A stretch of DNA of 64,000 nt from Bacteroidia bacterium. GTDB lineage: Bacteria > Bacteroidota > Bacteroidia > 2-12-FULL-35-15. The stretch lies in contig JAURXZ010000048.1 of assembly GCA_030654175.1 (NCBI GenBank), positions 1 to 64,000 on the forward strand, given 5' to 3'. Below the pieces are notes generated by a model, which worked only from the letters and a program-made list of their open reading frames with translations, did no database searches and was not told the DNA's origin. This document shows, piece after piece, positions 18,460-28,255 of the stretch (its first letter is position 1; the number at the start of each line of letters is the position of its first letter). The position numbers and the translations under genes were made by a program.

Positions 18460-19548
18460 ATGAAAAATAATTATTGCGTGATAATGGCAGGCGGCATAGG
18501 AAGCCGCTTCTGGCCAATGAGCAGAACTGCACATCCAAAGCAGTTCATGGATATTTTAGGTACAGGCCAAACGCTATTGCAACAAACATACAACCGTTTC
18601 TTACGCCTTTGCCCAAAAGAAAATATTTATATTGTTACCAACGACTCTTATGTTGACCTGGTGAAAGAGCAGATCCCCGGAATTGCTGATGCTTCTATTT
18701 TAAGTGAACCAATGCGTAAAAACACTGCACCTTGTGTTGCTTATGCCTGCTACAAAATAGCGCAGATGAACCCCGATGCTGTTACTGTAATTGCACCTTC
18801 GGATCATTTAATTACCAAAGAAGATACTTTTGTAAAAGCGATCAAATCCTGCTTTAAAAAAGCTGCAAAAGAAGATTGCCTAGTAACACTTGGTATACGA
18901 CCAAGCAGACCTGACACAGGCTATGGATATATCCAATTTGTAGAATCAGAAGCCAATGAAAGTGATACCCGGATTAAAAAAGTAAAAACATTTACTGAAA
19001 AACCGGATCTGGAAATGGCCAAGTTCTTTTTACAAAGTGGCGATTTCCTTTGGAATTCAGGCATTTTTGTATGGAGCGTAAAAAGTGTTATCAAAGCCTT
19101 TGAAACACATTCACCTGAAATGGCTGCTCTTTTTAAAGAAGGAAATCCTTTTTACAATACCCCTCAGGAAGTTGAATTTATTGCTAATGCTTATACCCGT
19201 TGCAAAAACATTTCAATAGATTACGCCATCATGGAAAAAGCCGAAAATGTTTATGTACGCGCTTCAGTGATCGGCTGGAGTGATTTGGGTACATGGGGTT
19301 CGTTATACGATCATATTAAATGTGATGAAGACAAAAATGCGATAGTTGGTAAAAATGTAATAAACTACAATTCTAAAAACTGTATCGTAAACGTTCCAAA
19401 AGATAAACTGGTTATTCTTCAAGGCCTGGATGGCTATATTGTAGTAGAATCAGATGGTATATTATTGATCTGCAAAAAAGAGGATGAACAGCAGATAAAG
19501 ACTTTTGTGAACGATGTGAAAATAACTAAAGGGGACAAGTTTATTTAA
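18460..19548 (+). CDS. manC: Mannose-1-phosphate guanylyltransferase
   Basis: 362 residues from the ATG at 18460; an upstream TTG at 18439 is less likely. It makes GDP-mannose from GTP and mannose-1-phosphate for surface polysaccharide. The pyrophosphorylase signature MAGGIGSRFWPMSR is at the N-terminus, followed by EPMRKNTAPC, APSDHLI, FTEKPD and WNSGIF. It lacks the C-terminal isomerase domain, so it is the monofunctional type. No other polysaccharide genes adjoin it. Confidence 0.95.
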   Translation: MKNNYCVIMAGGIGSRFWPMSRTAHPKQFMDILGTGQTLLQQTYNRFLRLCPKENIYIVTNDSYVDLVKEQIPGIADASILSEPMRKNTAPCVAYACYKIAQMNPDAVTVIAPSDHLITKEDTFVKAIKSCFKKAAKEDCLVTLGIRPSRPDTGYGYIQFVESEANESDTRIKKVKTFTEKPDLEMAKFFLQSGDFLWNSGIFVWSVKSVIKAFETHSPEMAALFKEGNPFYNTPQEVEFIANAYTRCKNISIDYAIMEKAENVYVRASVIGWSDLGTWGSLYDHIKCDEDKNAIVGKNVINYNSKNCIVNVPKDKLVILQGLDGYIVVESDGILLICKKEDEQQIKTFVNDVKITKGDKFI

Positions 19549-19578
19549 AATTGAGTTCTATTCAGCCTCATTTTTTTT

Positions 19579-19732
19579 ACCACTAAGGCACAAAGAACAC
19601 TAAGATTCACAAAGGTGAATTTTTAAGCACAACTAATATTATTGTAAACAGTACTGATATAAAGATTGTTTAATTTATATTCGCTACTTTTTCTTAGTGT
19701 TTTTTTTGTGTTCTTAGTGCCTGAGTGGTGAA
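19579..19732. repeat. Inverted pair of CACTAAGGCAC repeats with no gene inside
   Basis: The left copy ACCACTAAGGCACAAAGAAC (from 19579) and an inverted right copy (TTCTTAGTGCCTGAGTGGTG, to about 19730) enclose about 70 bases of AT-rich DNA. The repeats belong to the same family as those around the GxxExxY gene (58917-59539). It lies between the converging ends of manC and the gene at 19769. Confidence 0.8.
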
Positions 19733-19768
19733 CTTCCTTTTTTATTATAATAGCTGAATACCCAAAAA

Positions 19769-20470
19769 TTAATAATCACTATAGTCCTTATTCTTTTTTC
19801 CGGTATACGCACCCGAAAAATACAGGATAAACCTCAAGCCAACCATACTCTGCTCTTGGTTCCAGTCAATAAAAAGACTGGCTCCCATTCCCACATCATA
19901 GGTTATTTTTTTTATAATTTCACCTTGAATATATAAGCCGGGCTGATTAAAAGTTCTCTTAACATATTTTGTAGAATCAACTAAGGTAACCTGATTACCG
20001 GTGGAATAGGAAACGCCTAAAAATGCTGCAAAATGATAGTCTTTGTCTTCAAAACGTTTACCATAACCTAAATGCAACTGATAGTTATTATAAGAGCCAA
20101 ATCGCTCACCGGAAAGCAGTATCCCTGATTGAAAATAATTTTTTTTGATATGGAAATTAAAATCAAGGCCGCCTGCAAAACCCAATTCACGTTTATAGGT
20201 TAAATTTTGTTGCCCTCCCCCACCAATGGTCAACCAATTATTATAGTATTGGAATTTTTTATTATCGACCACAAAAATACTGTCCGGGGAATCGTTTTTT
20301 TTTTTGCCTTTTGCGGATCCCGCTTTTTTATCATCCACAGCTTTGTAGCGCTTACCATTAATAATTATTTCGTCTGACGCTTTGGAGGTGTCTGTTTGTG
20401 CGCAAATATGAGTGGCACCCAGGATGGTTGCAACGCAAGAAAGAAATAATATGCAGCACTTTTTTTTCAA
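19769..20470 (-). CDS. Secreted or outer-membrane beta-barrel-like protein
   Basis: 233 residues with a signal peptide (to about residue 24, ICAQ). A polar low-complexity stretch (KKAGSAKGKKKND) is followed by alternating strands rich in aromatics and glycine (YNNWLTIGGGGQQNLTY, FHIKKNYFQSGILL, LHLGYGKRF), which suggests a small outer-membrane barrel. No named family. The last residues (KKNKDYSDY) are not the aromatic end of a classical barrel. Confidence 0.6.
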   Translation of the reverse strand: MKKKCCILFLSCVATILGATHICAQTDTSKASDEIIINGKRYKAVDDKKAGSAKGKKKNDSPDSIFVVDNKKFQYYNNWLTIGGGGQQNLTYKRELGFAGGLDFNFHIKKNYFQSGILLSGERFGSYNNYQLHLGYGKRFEDKDYHFAAFLGVSYSTGNQVTLVDSTKYVKRTFNQPGLYIQGEIIKKITYDVGMGASLFIDWNQEQSMVGLRFILYFSGAYTGKKNKDYSDY

Positions 20471-20611
20471 ATGGAATTATTTAAAAAATAGAAAGGGATG
20501 ATCTTTTTATAGAAAAACGTTATTTGTTATATTTTAAACTTTGAGCACTTCAACCACCAGTAAATAGTGGCACATATAAGCTTTACAAGTTTGAAAATAT
20601 ATTAATTATAA

Positions 20612-20640
20612 CCCTAACAGGGTTTGAAACCCTGTCAGGG
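20612..20640 (-). terminator. Hairpin after fumC (CCCTGACAGGGTTT type repeat)
   Basis: CCCTAACAGGGTTT and GAAACCCTGTCAGGG form a stem with one mismatch just beyond the fumC stop. This palindrome is a widely dispersed repeat, so it may be a mobile hairpin that also ends transcription. Confidence 0.5.
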
Positions 20641-20649
20641 ATTGGTGTT

Positions 20650-22047
20650 TTATTTCATTGAACCACACATCTCTTCAGGTTTCACCCAAAGATCGAATTG
20701 TTCATTGGTTAGGAGACCTAAGCCAACAGCGGCTTCGCGAAGAGTTTTATTTTCTTTGTGGGCCTTCTTTGCAATTTTAGCGGCATTTTCATAACCCACA
20801 TGTGTATTCAATGCTGTAACCAACATTAATGAATTTTCAAGATGTTGTTTCAACACAGGTAAATTAGGTTCAATTCCAACAGCACAATTATCATTAAAGG
20901 AAACGCAAGCATCACCTATTAAACGGGCAGATTGTAATACATTGGCTGCGATCAATGGTTTGAATACGTTCAATTCAAAATGTCCGCTTAAACCACCTAT
21001 TGACACAGCAACATCATTCCCCATAACCTGGGCACATACCATTGTTAATGCTTCAGGTTGTGTAGGATTTACTTTACCGGGCATAATGGAAGATCCAGGC
21101 TCATTATCAGGAATAACGATTTCACCAATTCCGCAACGTGGGCCTGAACTTAACATACGTACATCATTTGCAATTTTCATTAATGCAACTGCAGAACGTT
21201 TTAAAGCACCTGATAATTCAACCATGGCATCATGTGCAGCCAAAGCCTCAAATTTATTTGGTGCAGTAACGAATGGAAGACCTGTAAGTTCTGCAATTTT
21301 TTTTGCAACCAACACATCGTATCCTTTGGGCGTATTTAATCCAGTTCCAACGGCTGTTCCTCCCAAAGCCAATTCACGAACTACTTCCAAAGCATTTTTA
21401 ATGGCACGTATGCTGTTTGTGATCTGCTGTGTGTACCCGGAAAATTCTTGTCCAAGCGTTAATGGCGTAGCATCCATAAAGTGCGTACGGCCAATTTTTA
21501 CAATACTCTTAAAGTCGTCCGATTTTTTTTGCAATGTATTTCTCAGCTTCTCCATCCCCGGAAGTGTAATATCTACAACCTGTTTATAAGCTGCAATATG
21601 CATAGCTGTTGGATACGTGTCATTTGAGGATTGTGATTTATTCACGTCATCATTTGGGTGAATAAATGTTTTTCCTTCACCCAATTTATTTCCAAGTAAT
21701 ACGTGTGAACGATTAGAAACCACCTCATTCACATTCATATTTGACTGTGTTCCTGAACCTGTTTGCCAGATAACCAAAGGGAATTCACTATCCAATTTTC
21801 CTGCAATGATTTCATCACATACCTTTCCTATGATATCTTTTTTATCGGCATCTAAAACTCCTAACTCCTGATTTGCCATTGCTGCTGCCTTTTTCAAATA
21901 ACCAAAAGCATGAATTATTTCTCTGGGCATAGATGCTTCGGGCCCTATTTTAAAATTATTTCGGGAACGCTCTGTTTGAGCACCCCAATATTTATCGGAA
22001 GGTACCTTTACCTCCCCCATCGTGTCTTTTTCAATTCTATATTCCAC
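20650..22047 (-). CDS. fumC: Class II fumarate hydratase
   Basis: TCA-cycle hydration of fumarate to malate. 465 residues if started at the GTG at 22047 ([11 protein letters not shown]), where family members normally begin with M-E-(Y/F)-R-x-E; an in-frame ATG at 22083 would add 12 non-family residues. The signature [11 protein letters not shown], the [14 protein letters not shown] segment and [10 protein letters not shown] are intact. Single gene with a hairpin after the stop. Confidence 0.95.
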   Translation of the reverse strand: MEYRIEKDTMGEVKVPSDKYWGAQTERSRNNFKIGPEASMPREIIHAFGYLKKAAAMANQELGVLDADKKDIIGKVCDEIIAGKLDSEFPLVIWQTGSGTQSNMNVNEVVSNRSHVLLGNKLGEGKTFIHPNDDVNKSQSSNDTYPTAMHIAAYKQVVDITLPGMEKLRNTLQKKSDDFKSIVKIGRTHFMDATPLTLGQEFSGYTQQITNSIRAIKNALEVVRELALGGTAVGTGLNTPKGYDVLVAKKIAELTGLPFVTAPNKFEALAAHDAMVELSGALKRSAVALMKIANDVRMLSSGPRCGIGEIVIPDNEPGSSIMPGKVNPTQPEALTMVCAQVMGNDVAVSIGGLSGHFELNVFKPLIAANVLQSARLIGDACVSFNDNCAVGIEPNLPVLKQHLENSLMLVTALNTHVGYENAAKIAKKAHKENKTLREAAVGLGLLTNEQFDLWVKPEEMCGSMK

Positions 22048-22186
22048 TTTAATAAGTATTAAGTTATTAGTATTATCGTTCATAAATTTCAGAGGTGAAG
22101 TTACAATTAATCTGTTAAAAAACAGGCGGAGTTATAGAGGAAAACAGTTCCGGATTTCCCCTGTTCAAAAATTTATTTTGATCGAA

Positions 22187-22735
22187 TTAACTTTTATCGG
22201 GGTAGATCCAAAGAGAAATTTTTCCGGGAGCTTTATCAATCGTAAAATCAGTGCTTTCATTACTAAGGTTAATTACTACTTCGCCATACTTCTCCGATTT
22301 AACTGACCAAATGGTAAACCCCATCTGGGCCTGACTTGCTCCAAAATGATCGTCAAAATAAGTTTTGAATTTATTAAAAACCTCGTCTGCATTATCGGCA
22401 TCATTTATAAAAATATCGGAATGAATCTCATTTAAACCCAGCTCATCAAAGTTGTAAGCTATATTAAAAGAACCTTCGGAATCTAATTTATATTCGTAAT
22501 ATAAATACCCTTTATCAGCCTCAATGGGCTTGTTGGCCTCCTTTGACTGAACAAAATTTAAACTGTCCCCGAAGTTAAATCCCCTGAAAACACTTGTATC
22601 GCTAATCATCACCTTTTCGAAGATGGGGCCATACTCTGCAAGTGGCGATTTAGGCTCATTACAAGATGAAATAATGAAAGCTAATAGCAAAAATAAAATT
22701 GCAATTTTTGATTTCTGAATTTTAAAAGAAAACAT
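22187..22735 (-). CDS. Hypothetical lipoprotein
   Basis: About 182 residues from the Met at 22735 (another Met lies 8 codons upstream at 22759). Signal peptide ending in IISSC, then a mature domain of about 155 residues with alternating acidic loops and strands (FNFGDSLNFVQSKE, YLYYEYKLDSEGSFNIAYNF). No family recognised. It lies 25 bases downstream of the exonuclease gene on the same strand and may be co-transcribed with it. Confidence 0.65.
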   Translation of the reverse strand: MFSFKIQKSKIAILFLLLAFIISSCNEPKSPLAEYGPIFEKVMISDTSVFRGFNFGDSLNFVQSKEANKPIEADKGYLYYEYKLDSEGSFNIAYNFDELGLNEIHSDIFINDADNADEVFNKFKTYFDDHFGASQAQMGFTIWSVKSEKYGEVVINLSNESTDFTIDKAPGKISLWIYPDKS

Positions 22736-22784
22736 CCGAGTTAATTTTTGTTGAAACATAAATATTTAAATAATAAAATAAATT

Positions 22785-23483
22785 TTAGGTGTAAATTATA
22801 TTCTTTTCGTCAATCAAACCCTCGCCCTTAAACCTCAACAGAAGCTGAGCAACAGTAATTACATCTTTTTGACAATAGGTTGCAATTCTTTGAATGTCAT
22901 TGTTTTCCCAATATACACGGGCAACATCACTCCCATCAATATCATCTTTGGGTGTGGGAATATTGAAAATATTAGCAAGCAAATTTAGTGACGTATAGTT
23001 TTTATAATCGCCAAATTTCCATAGCTCCATGGTATCCAGATGGTTTATTTCCCAAGGCTTTTTGCCGGCAATATTTAATATCTTCGGAAGTTTAAGTCCA
23101 TTAATGAGAAGACGTCTGCACAAAAAGGGAAAGTCAAATTCTTTACCATTGTGCGCGCACAGTAAATGTTCCTTTTGGTTAAAATGCTCATTGAGTAATA
23201 CAGAAAAATCTTGTAACAATTGTTTTTCATCAACACCGAAAAACGATTTTATCCGAAATGTTTTATCATTAAAAAAACCAACTGAAATACAAACCACCTT
23301 TGCGAACTCCGCATAAATACCAGCTTTTTGATATTGTGTTTCGTAGGTTTCAGCCTGCTGATAGCGAAATTTTGTGTCCCAAAGTTTACGCACATTTTCA
23401 TCCAGATCAGCATATTTATATACCAATGGAACCGTTTCAACATCAAGAAATAAAATAGTCGAAAACTTTATATTTTCTATCAT
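22785..23483 (-). CDS. PolB-like 3'-5' exonuclease (DnaQ fold)
   Basis: 232 residues. The acidic exonuclease residues appear as FLDVETVPL (ExoI), AHNGKEFDFPFL (ExoII, N-x-x-x-F/Y-D) and a late Y-C-x-x-D (ExoIII). This fits the predicted 3'-5' exonuclease family related to PolB proofreading domains (DNA_pol_B_exo2). It has no polymerase domain. It lies 7 bases after the DUF4153 gene on the same strand. Role in DNA or RNA trimming unknown. Confidence 0.8.
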   Translation of the reverse strand: MIENIKFSTILFLDVETVPLVYKYADLDENVRKLWDTKFRYQQAETYETQYQKAGIYAEFAKVVCISVGFFNDKTFRIKSFFGVDEKQLLQDFSVLLNEHFNQKEHLLCAHNGKEFDFPFLCRRLLINGLKLPKILNIAGKKPWEINHLDTMELWKFGDYKNYTSLNLLANIFNIPTPKDDIDGSDVARVYWENNDIQRIATYCQKDVITVAQLLLRFKGEGLIDEKNIIYT

Positions 23484-23490
23484 AACTTAT

Positions 23491-25326
23491 TTATTTACGT
23501 TTTATTAAAACCTTAGCACCAATAGTATTAACATTAATGCTGTCGTTTTCATCAATTACAGCTGAAATTACTGTAAAATTGAACTGTATAGACATTGAAT
23601 CAGTTTCAAAGGGATACAAAAGCTGCTTGTTATCAATTGTATAATTCCCATAACTCTCAGGGTTGTTCTTTTTTAATGTTCTCACAAAACCAACAAGGTC
23701 AATGAAATTGTTCTCCTTATTATTGTCAGATAATTTCAGCTTATTGTTTACCAACTCAAGAAATAAAGTGTCGTTATCAAAAACAACAGGCGTTTTATAG
23801 TCACTGGAATTAATATTATTATAGGCATTAAATTCACAGTAATAATCAAATCCTTTCACATTTATAGTTGTCTGGTCGTATTGCGAATGAATATAAATAT
23901 CCCTTTCGCCTTCACGAGAATAGGAAACATAATTTTCAACGCCCATCAATTCCAGAACAATTTCATTTTTATTAATATAGTTAGATCCTGTTGAATCTTT
24001 ACTTATAAAGATAGAATCCAGATCCTGGGTGAACCAGGGTTGGATCCCATTAAACCCGTGAGTTTTATCCAAATAACTGATAATAGAAGAAATTTTTTCG
24101 GCTCGCTCCCCTTTCAGTAAAGGCTCGGCTTTTTTTATTTTGCCATCAATCAATATCTTTTCATCAGAAATAAACTGCTCCAATCTCCTGATCTGACTGC
24201 GTTCTGAAACACTGAATGCTCCCCACGGTCCGAATGAACTTAAAAATGCGATCACACAAAGCGAAACAGGAATTAGTTTGATATTTTTATTCTTACTTAC
24301 TAAAAAGTACGTAGCAATAATTAACAACCAGAATGCAACTAACAATATAAAATAGCGGTTCTCGGTTATACCATATTGTGAAACCCTTTTAAAAACGGCC
24401 AATCCAAGTAAAATAATCAATGGGTATAATGCGATGTAAAACCAACGATCCACTATTTTTATCCAGGAATTCCCTTCGCGATCTTTTACCGGCCAAATAA
24501 GTAATAATGATAATATTCCTACAACAGAAAACCCTATTACCAGATAAGACACCCATCCGCGTGGAAGTTCCATTGCTATGGCTATCTTAGCACCATAGGC
24601 ATAAAGTATAAATAAGTAAATGGTAACAAGAGGAAGCAAAACAAACTGAGTGAATACTTTTAATCCTTTCGGATAATCAGTGACATCTTCAAGGGCCTGA
24701 GTTTGTTTAGGAACACCTGCAAGAAAAAACCAGGTATTAAAGATTCCGGCTAAAAACCACCACAGATCGGCATAATACTTTGAATTTATTTCAACCTTAA
24801 AAAGTTTATCGATGGCGAGTAATGCCAATGCCAACCCCATATATAAAACACCGGTATATAAACCCGCAGTTAAAAAACGAATAAATAACGATTTGTTAAA
24901 TTGCCAAAAACCATTGGTATGCCTCACATTGATAAAGGGAGCGAAAGAAACTAAGAGATGGAGACCAATTACAAACAGCACAAAACGGGCGGTATCTTCA
25001 AGTCCGAAATCTTTAAAATCAGGCAATACAAAATAGTAGCAAACGATCAGGATCAATGCTAAAACCTTTATTAACAGGCGTTTAAAAACCGGTTGATCTT
25101 TACTTTCAGAATATAATTCAGCTGCTAAAAACAAATTCAAGCCCAAGTAACAACACATAATAACCTTCCATAGGTAGTTTACGTAATTAAGTTTTTCATA
25201 ATCACTATGCATTAAATAAATAGCAATAGCGGTTGCAATAATGGAAGATAATAAGGAGAGGGGGAATCTTTTAATGGTACGTATCGACTCGGTGAAAAAA
25301 CTTTGGAGTGATGGTAGTTTGAACAT
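23491..25326 (-). CDS. DUF4153 membrane protein
   Basis: 611 residues. The N-terminal 370 contain about eleven hydrophobic helices (opening LPSLQSFFTESIRTIKRFPLSLL, typical of DUF4153). The C-terminal 230 are soluble and beta-rich, with paired Tyr/Ser segments, probably on the periplasmic side. The function is unknown. It heads a run of three tightly spaced minus-strand genes. Confidence 0.75.
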   Translation of the reverse strand: MFKLPSLQSFFTESIRTIKRFPLSLLSSIIATAIAIYLMHSDYEKLNYVNYLWKVIMCCYLGLNLFLAAELYSESKDQPVFKRLLIKVLALILIVCYYFVLPDFKDFGLEDTARFVLFVIGLHLLVSFAPFINVRHTNGFWQFNKSLFIRFLTAGLYTGVLYMGLALALLAIDKLFKVEINSKYYADLWWFLAGIFNTWFFLAGVPKQTQALEDVTDYPKGLKVFTQFVLLPLVTIYLFILYAYGAKIAIAMELPRGWVSYLVIGFSVVGILSLLLIWPVKDREGNSWIKIVDRWFYIALYPLIILLGLAVFKRVSQYGITENRYFILLVAFWLLIIATYFLVSKNKNIKLIPVSLCVIAFLSSFGPWGAFSVSERSQIRRLEQFISDEKILIDGKIKKAEPLLKGERAEKISSIISYLDKTHGFNGIQPWFTQDLDSIFISKDSTGSNYINKNEIVLELMGVENYVSYSREGERDIYIHSQYDQTTINVKGFDYYCEFNAYNNINSSDYKTPVVFDNDTLFLELVNNKLKLSDNNKENNFIDLVGFVRTLKKNNPESYGNYTIDNKQLLYPFETDSMSIQFNFTVISAVIDENDSINVNTIGAKVLIKRK

Positions 25327-25347
25327 TGTATGGTTTCAGATATAATT

Positions 25348-25752
25348 TTATTTAATGATCACCCCTTTTTTATTAAGCAAGGGAATAAGAATTAAATTTT
25401 CATCTTTAATTGTTTCAGGTAAAAAAATATATTTTTTATCATACATCACATTTTTGATAAAAAAACTTACCCAAAATTCATTATTCAGTCCAAATACAGT
25501 TTCAACGATCGGCTCAATTTTCTTAAATTCATTTGCCTTTATAACATCCAGGAAATGTCGTAAAATTGATGTTTTTACATTTTCATTATTGAACATTCCG
25601 TAGCCCGTTGAAGTAACCAAAACGCCTTCGATATTTTCATGTTTAAAATTTAACAAATAAACATTCCATTCATCTTCATCCAGTTCATTCTGCTCTTTAA
25701 CAATGGCAACAGCAATATTTTCAACAATTGGGGGAACAATATCTTTCTTCAT
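25348..25752 (-). CDS. Conserved hypothetical protein of Bacteroidota
   Basis: 134 residues from MKKDIVPP. It has the layout of a widespread Bacteroidota family that databases sometimes label a phenylalanyl-tRNA synthetase subunit: WNVYLLN, the VLVTS-x-GYG turn, S-x-LRHFLD and ALNNEFWVSFF-like strands. It is far too short for PheRS and has no synthetase motif, so that label should not be used. Function unknown; it lies 21 bases before the DUF4153 gene. Confidence 0.7.
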   Translation of the reverse strand: MKKDIVPPIVENIAVAIVKEQNELDEDEWNVYLLNFKHENIEGVLVTSTGYGMFNNENVKTSILRHFLDVIKANEFKKIEPIVETVFGLNNEFWVSFFIKNVMYDKKYIFLPETIKDENLILIPLLNKKGVIIK

Positions 25753-25841
25753 ACACAAACAATCTATTAAACCTTTTCACTCAATTAAATGTTCCTACAC
25801 TCTAAAAAAATTCAAAAAATAAAATTTCAAATCCGTAAAAA

Positions 25842-27011
25842 TCAGCTACCGTACATTTCAAGTGCAGCATCAACATAATAAAACACATCTGTTGGATGAT
25901 CCTGGCCGGGTATTTTTTTCTCACGTTTATTACCCAAACGCACCACAACCATATTTAACTTAGGAATGCATAAAATATACTGCCCTAATATACCACGGGC
26001 ATAAAAAATATCATGTCCTTTATAGTTTGGGATCAACCACCATGAATAACCATATTTCGCATTCTTTTTGCCAAAATCATCCATCAGGTCAGCCGGCTTT
26101 ATCGAATTTAAAACATATTCGGTAGAGATCACCTGCTTGCCATTCCATTTTCCGCTATCTAAAAATAATTCGCCAATACGACCAAAATCACGTGCATTTG
26201 AATTGAAACAGCAATATGTTTTTTCCATCCCACCTTCATGGTCGAGACTCCACAATGCATCATTTTTTGCACCGATCGGCTTCCACAATTTTTCAGAAGC
26301 ATAATCACTTACCGTTTTTCCTGTTACTTTTTCAAGAACAAAACCAAGCAATTCGGTATTACCACTCAGATAAGAAAATGTTTTGCCGGGATCAGAAGTC
26401 AATTCATATTTGTAGGTGAGTTCTTTTAAATCGCTTCCATAATAAGCGGCACCGGGATAAGCAAATGGATTTACATAATCTTCGTCAAAGTTAATTCCGG
26501 AAGACATGGTCAACAAATGTTTAATAGTAAGTTTTGCACCCTCACCCTCTTTAAACTCAGGTAAAAAATCCCCCACAGGTTGATCAACATTTTTAATGAA
26601 TCCATCATCAATGGCACAACCAATTAAAATACTTGTAAATGTTTTCGCCATTGAAAACGAGTTGGTATGAGAATCTTCGCCATAACCATCCCAATATTGT
26701 TCGTGCGTAATGGAGTCGTTTTTAATAACTACAAAAGCTATTGTTTCCATTTCCTCAAATTCCTTTTTATGGGATTCCGATATTGCTTTTGAATTGTAAG
26801 CATTCGACAGATTCCACTTTTGAAATGCACCGGCTTTTATTTCCCGATTATCAAAAATGGCATATTCTGAAATATTTGGTCCCGAACGGCCTTTAAAATA
26901 GGTATTTCCAACGGCCTTATATAAGTATGTTTTGCCTGAAACAATAATGAGGAGATTTAAGACCACTAAAATGATGAGAAACCATTTACCGGTTTTTTTG
27001 AGAATTTTCAT
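25842..27011 (-). CDS. Membrane-anchored serine hydrolase (class C beta-lactamase-like fold)
   Basis: 389 residues with one N-terminal hydrophobic helix (about 9-25), so the domain is exported but probably membrane-held. The nucleophile motif is Ser120-Met-Ala-Lys123 (SxxK). The Tyr-containing motif is FSYLSGNTELLG. A GILGQYI strand marks the third motif region. Such proteins hydrolyse peptides or esters; substrate unknown. It stands alone on this strand. Confidence 0.85.
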   Translation of the reverse strand: MKILKKTGKWFLIILVVLNLLIIVSGKTYLYKAVGNTYFKGRSGPNISEYAIFDNREIKAGAFQKWNLSNAYNSKAISESHKKEFEEMETIAFVVIKNDSITHEQYWDGYGEDSHTNSFSMAKTFTSILIGCAIDDGFIKNVDQPVGDFLPEFKEGEGAKLTIKHLLTMSSGINFDEDYVNPFAYPGAAYYGSDLKELTYKYELTSDPGKTFSYLSGNTELLGFVLEKVTGKTVSDYASEKLWKPIGAKNDALWSLDHEGGMEKTYCCFNSNARDFGRIGELFLDSGKWNGKQVISTEYVLNSIKPADLMDDFGKKNAKYGYSWWLIPNYKGHDIFYARGILGQYILCIPKLNMVVVRLGNKREKKIPGQDHPTDVFYYVDAALEMYGS

Positions 27012-27395
27012 ACTTTATCCAATAGTTAAAAAATGTTTAACAAAATTACGTCAATTAATCGTTTAAAAGCAAGAAAAAGCCAAAAAACAGTGATGTAATT
27101 AACACATTTTGTCCTCCTTTTTTTAAATAAATGGGTCATAAAATTCAAAACGTCAAATTTTATTGACGAGGCCGGTTTTTAGGTAGGAAAAACGCTTTTT
27201 TAATAGGGCCCGCTTAAATTTCGGGTAAATGCATCAGCTGCTTAAACCCTTGGCATATATTTCGATGCTTAGGACAGCAGACCAGCACAATTCAGTGCAA
27301 TATAAAACGCACGCATTTCCTGCCGAAGCGATGGCTTTATTGGGGTTACAAAATACTTCCTGAAAATTTAAACAAGCACTATTATTAATTTAAAA
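27012..27395. other. 384-bp gene-free gap
   Basis: It contains one candidate inverted-repeat element (27207-27377, listed separately). The first 190 bases are AT-rich and show no feature I can name. Confidence 0.5.
27207..27377. mobile_element. Possible 171-bp MITE-like element
   Basis: Ends GGCCCGCTTAAATTTCGGG and (complement of the right end) GCTTGTTTAAATTTTCAGG resemble the terminal inverted repeats of the elements at 41997 and 43397. The interior is not alike, so it may be a different member or a chance match. Confidence 0.35.
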
Positions 27396-27623
27396 TTAAT
27401 GCTCCTTTTGTTTTGCTTTTACTGCATCATCTTTAATACTCATGAACAAAAAGACTAAAACCCCTGCTACTGTTAGAAGAAAATAAGTAACATATTCGAT
27501 TCGCCCCGAATCAACCATTGTTCCGGCTACACTATTAGGTTTAGGGTATTCAAGAAAAGCCCAACGGAAAGGGAAAATAAAGACAAGTGCAATAATTATT
27601 ATTGGCATCATTTTTTTTATCAT
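27396..27623 (-). CDS. Small two-helix membrane protein
   Basis: 75 residues: helix about 5-20, a polar loop (YPKPNSVAGTMVDSGRIEY), helix about 45-63 and a Lys-rich tail (KQKEH). No family recognised; coding status rests on the helix pattern and a clean open frame. Confidence 0.5.
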   Translation of the reverse strand: MIKKMMPIIIIALVFIFPFRWAFLEYPKPNSVAGTMVDSGRIEYVTYFLLTVAGVLVFLFMSIKDDAVKAKQKEH

Positions 27624-27757
27624 GATTTCTAATTTTTTGTTGAATAAATCTTTGACTATTTTTTACATAACAAAGATATTTTGAATCAAAAAATTAAAAT
27701 ATGATGTTTCTCAGTTTTTGAACATGATGTTGATCAGTTTTTTTGCAAAACAAAAAA

Positions 27758-28219
27758 TCACCATTTAAAACAAACGGAATAGGTAGGTTTAAACCTCTTT
27801 GTTTTAAAGGATCTTAATGAAAATAAATTTATATGGTTGTTCACACTCCTTTTAACTGTTTTTCGTTTTTTCTTTTTAGAATTATTTGAATGCGCAGGGT
27901 GGGATTTTTTTTTCGAGTCTTTTGATTGAATTTCTATACGATTTAACTTGTGATCATCTCCAAGCTCAGCCAGATCAAGTGCTTCATCCAATTTCTTTTT
28001 TTTATTTATTTGTTCGAATTCATCATCTGCCATTTTCTGATATTTATGACAAGGACAATCAGGATTACGAGGGTCATTCAAATCGAATACCTGTTTATCA
28101 TTACGAGGTTGAGCAAAAGATATCTGAGTAAATAAAAAAAACAAAAGCCCTAACAACCTCCCCTTCCTAAGTAAGGGAGGAGAGGCGTTTAGGGCTCTAT
28201 TTAATTTAACGGTGTTCAT
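27758..28219 (-). CDS. Small secreted Lys-rich protein with repeat-derived N-terminus
   Basis: 153 residues. The predicted signal peptide ends at SFAQ (about residue 37). The N-region (residues 8-24, ASPPLLRKGRL) is the translation of the palindromic element at 28146-28196. The mature part has CPCHKY and a very basic tail. No family named. It is 36 bases after the alpha-2-macroglobulin stop on the same strand, so the two may be co-transcribed. Confidence 0.5.
   Translation of the reverse strand: MNTVKLNRALNASPPLLRKGRLLGLLFFLFTQISFAQPRNDKQVFDLNDPRNPDCPCHKYQKMADDEFEQINKKKKLDEALDLAELGDDHKLNRIEIQSKDSKKKSHPAHSNNSKKKKRKTVKRSVNNHINLFSLRSFKTKRFKPTYSVCFKW
28146..28196. repeat. Palindromic repeat inside a coding start
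   Basis: Outer arms AGCCCTAA and TTAGGGCT bracket an inner imperfect palindrome CTCCCCTTCCTAAGTAAGGG. This kind of CCTCCCC...GGGGAGG hairpin is usually intergenic; here it overlaps codons 8-24 of the gene at 27758-28219. Confidence 0.7.
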
Positions 28220-28255
28220 TTTTTTATTCTTTGTTTCTCAAATGGTGATGGATCT

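Noticed and set aside
20942-21589. 215-codon plus-strand frame inside fumC
   Set aside because: Antisense to a well-conserved enzyme; the long frame follows from codon bias.
25348-25752. Phenylalanyl-tRNA synthetase subunit label
   Set aside because: The protein is about 134 residues and has no synthetase motif; the name is a known propagation error as I recall.
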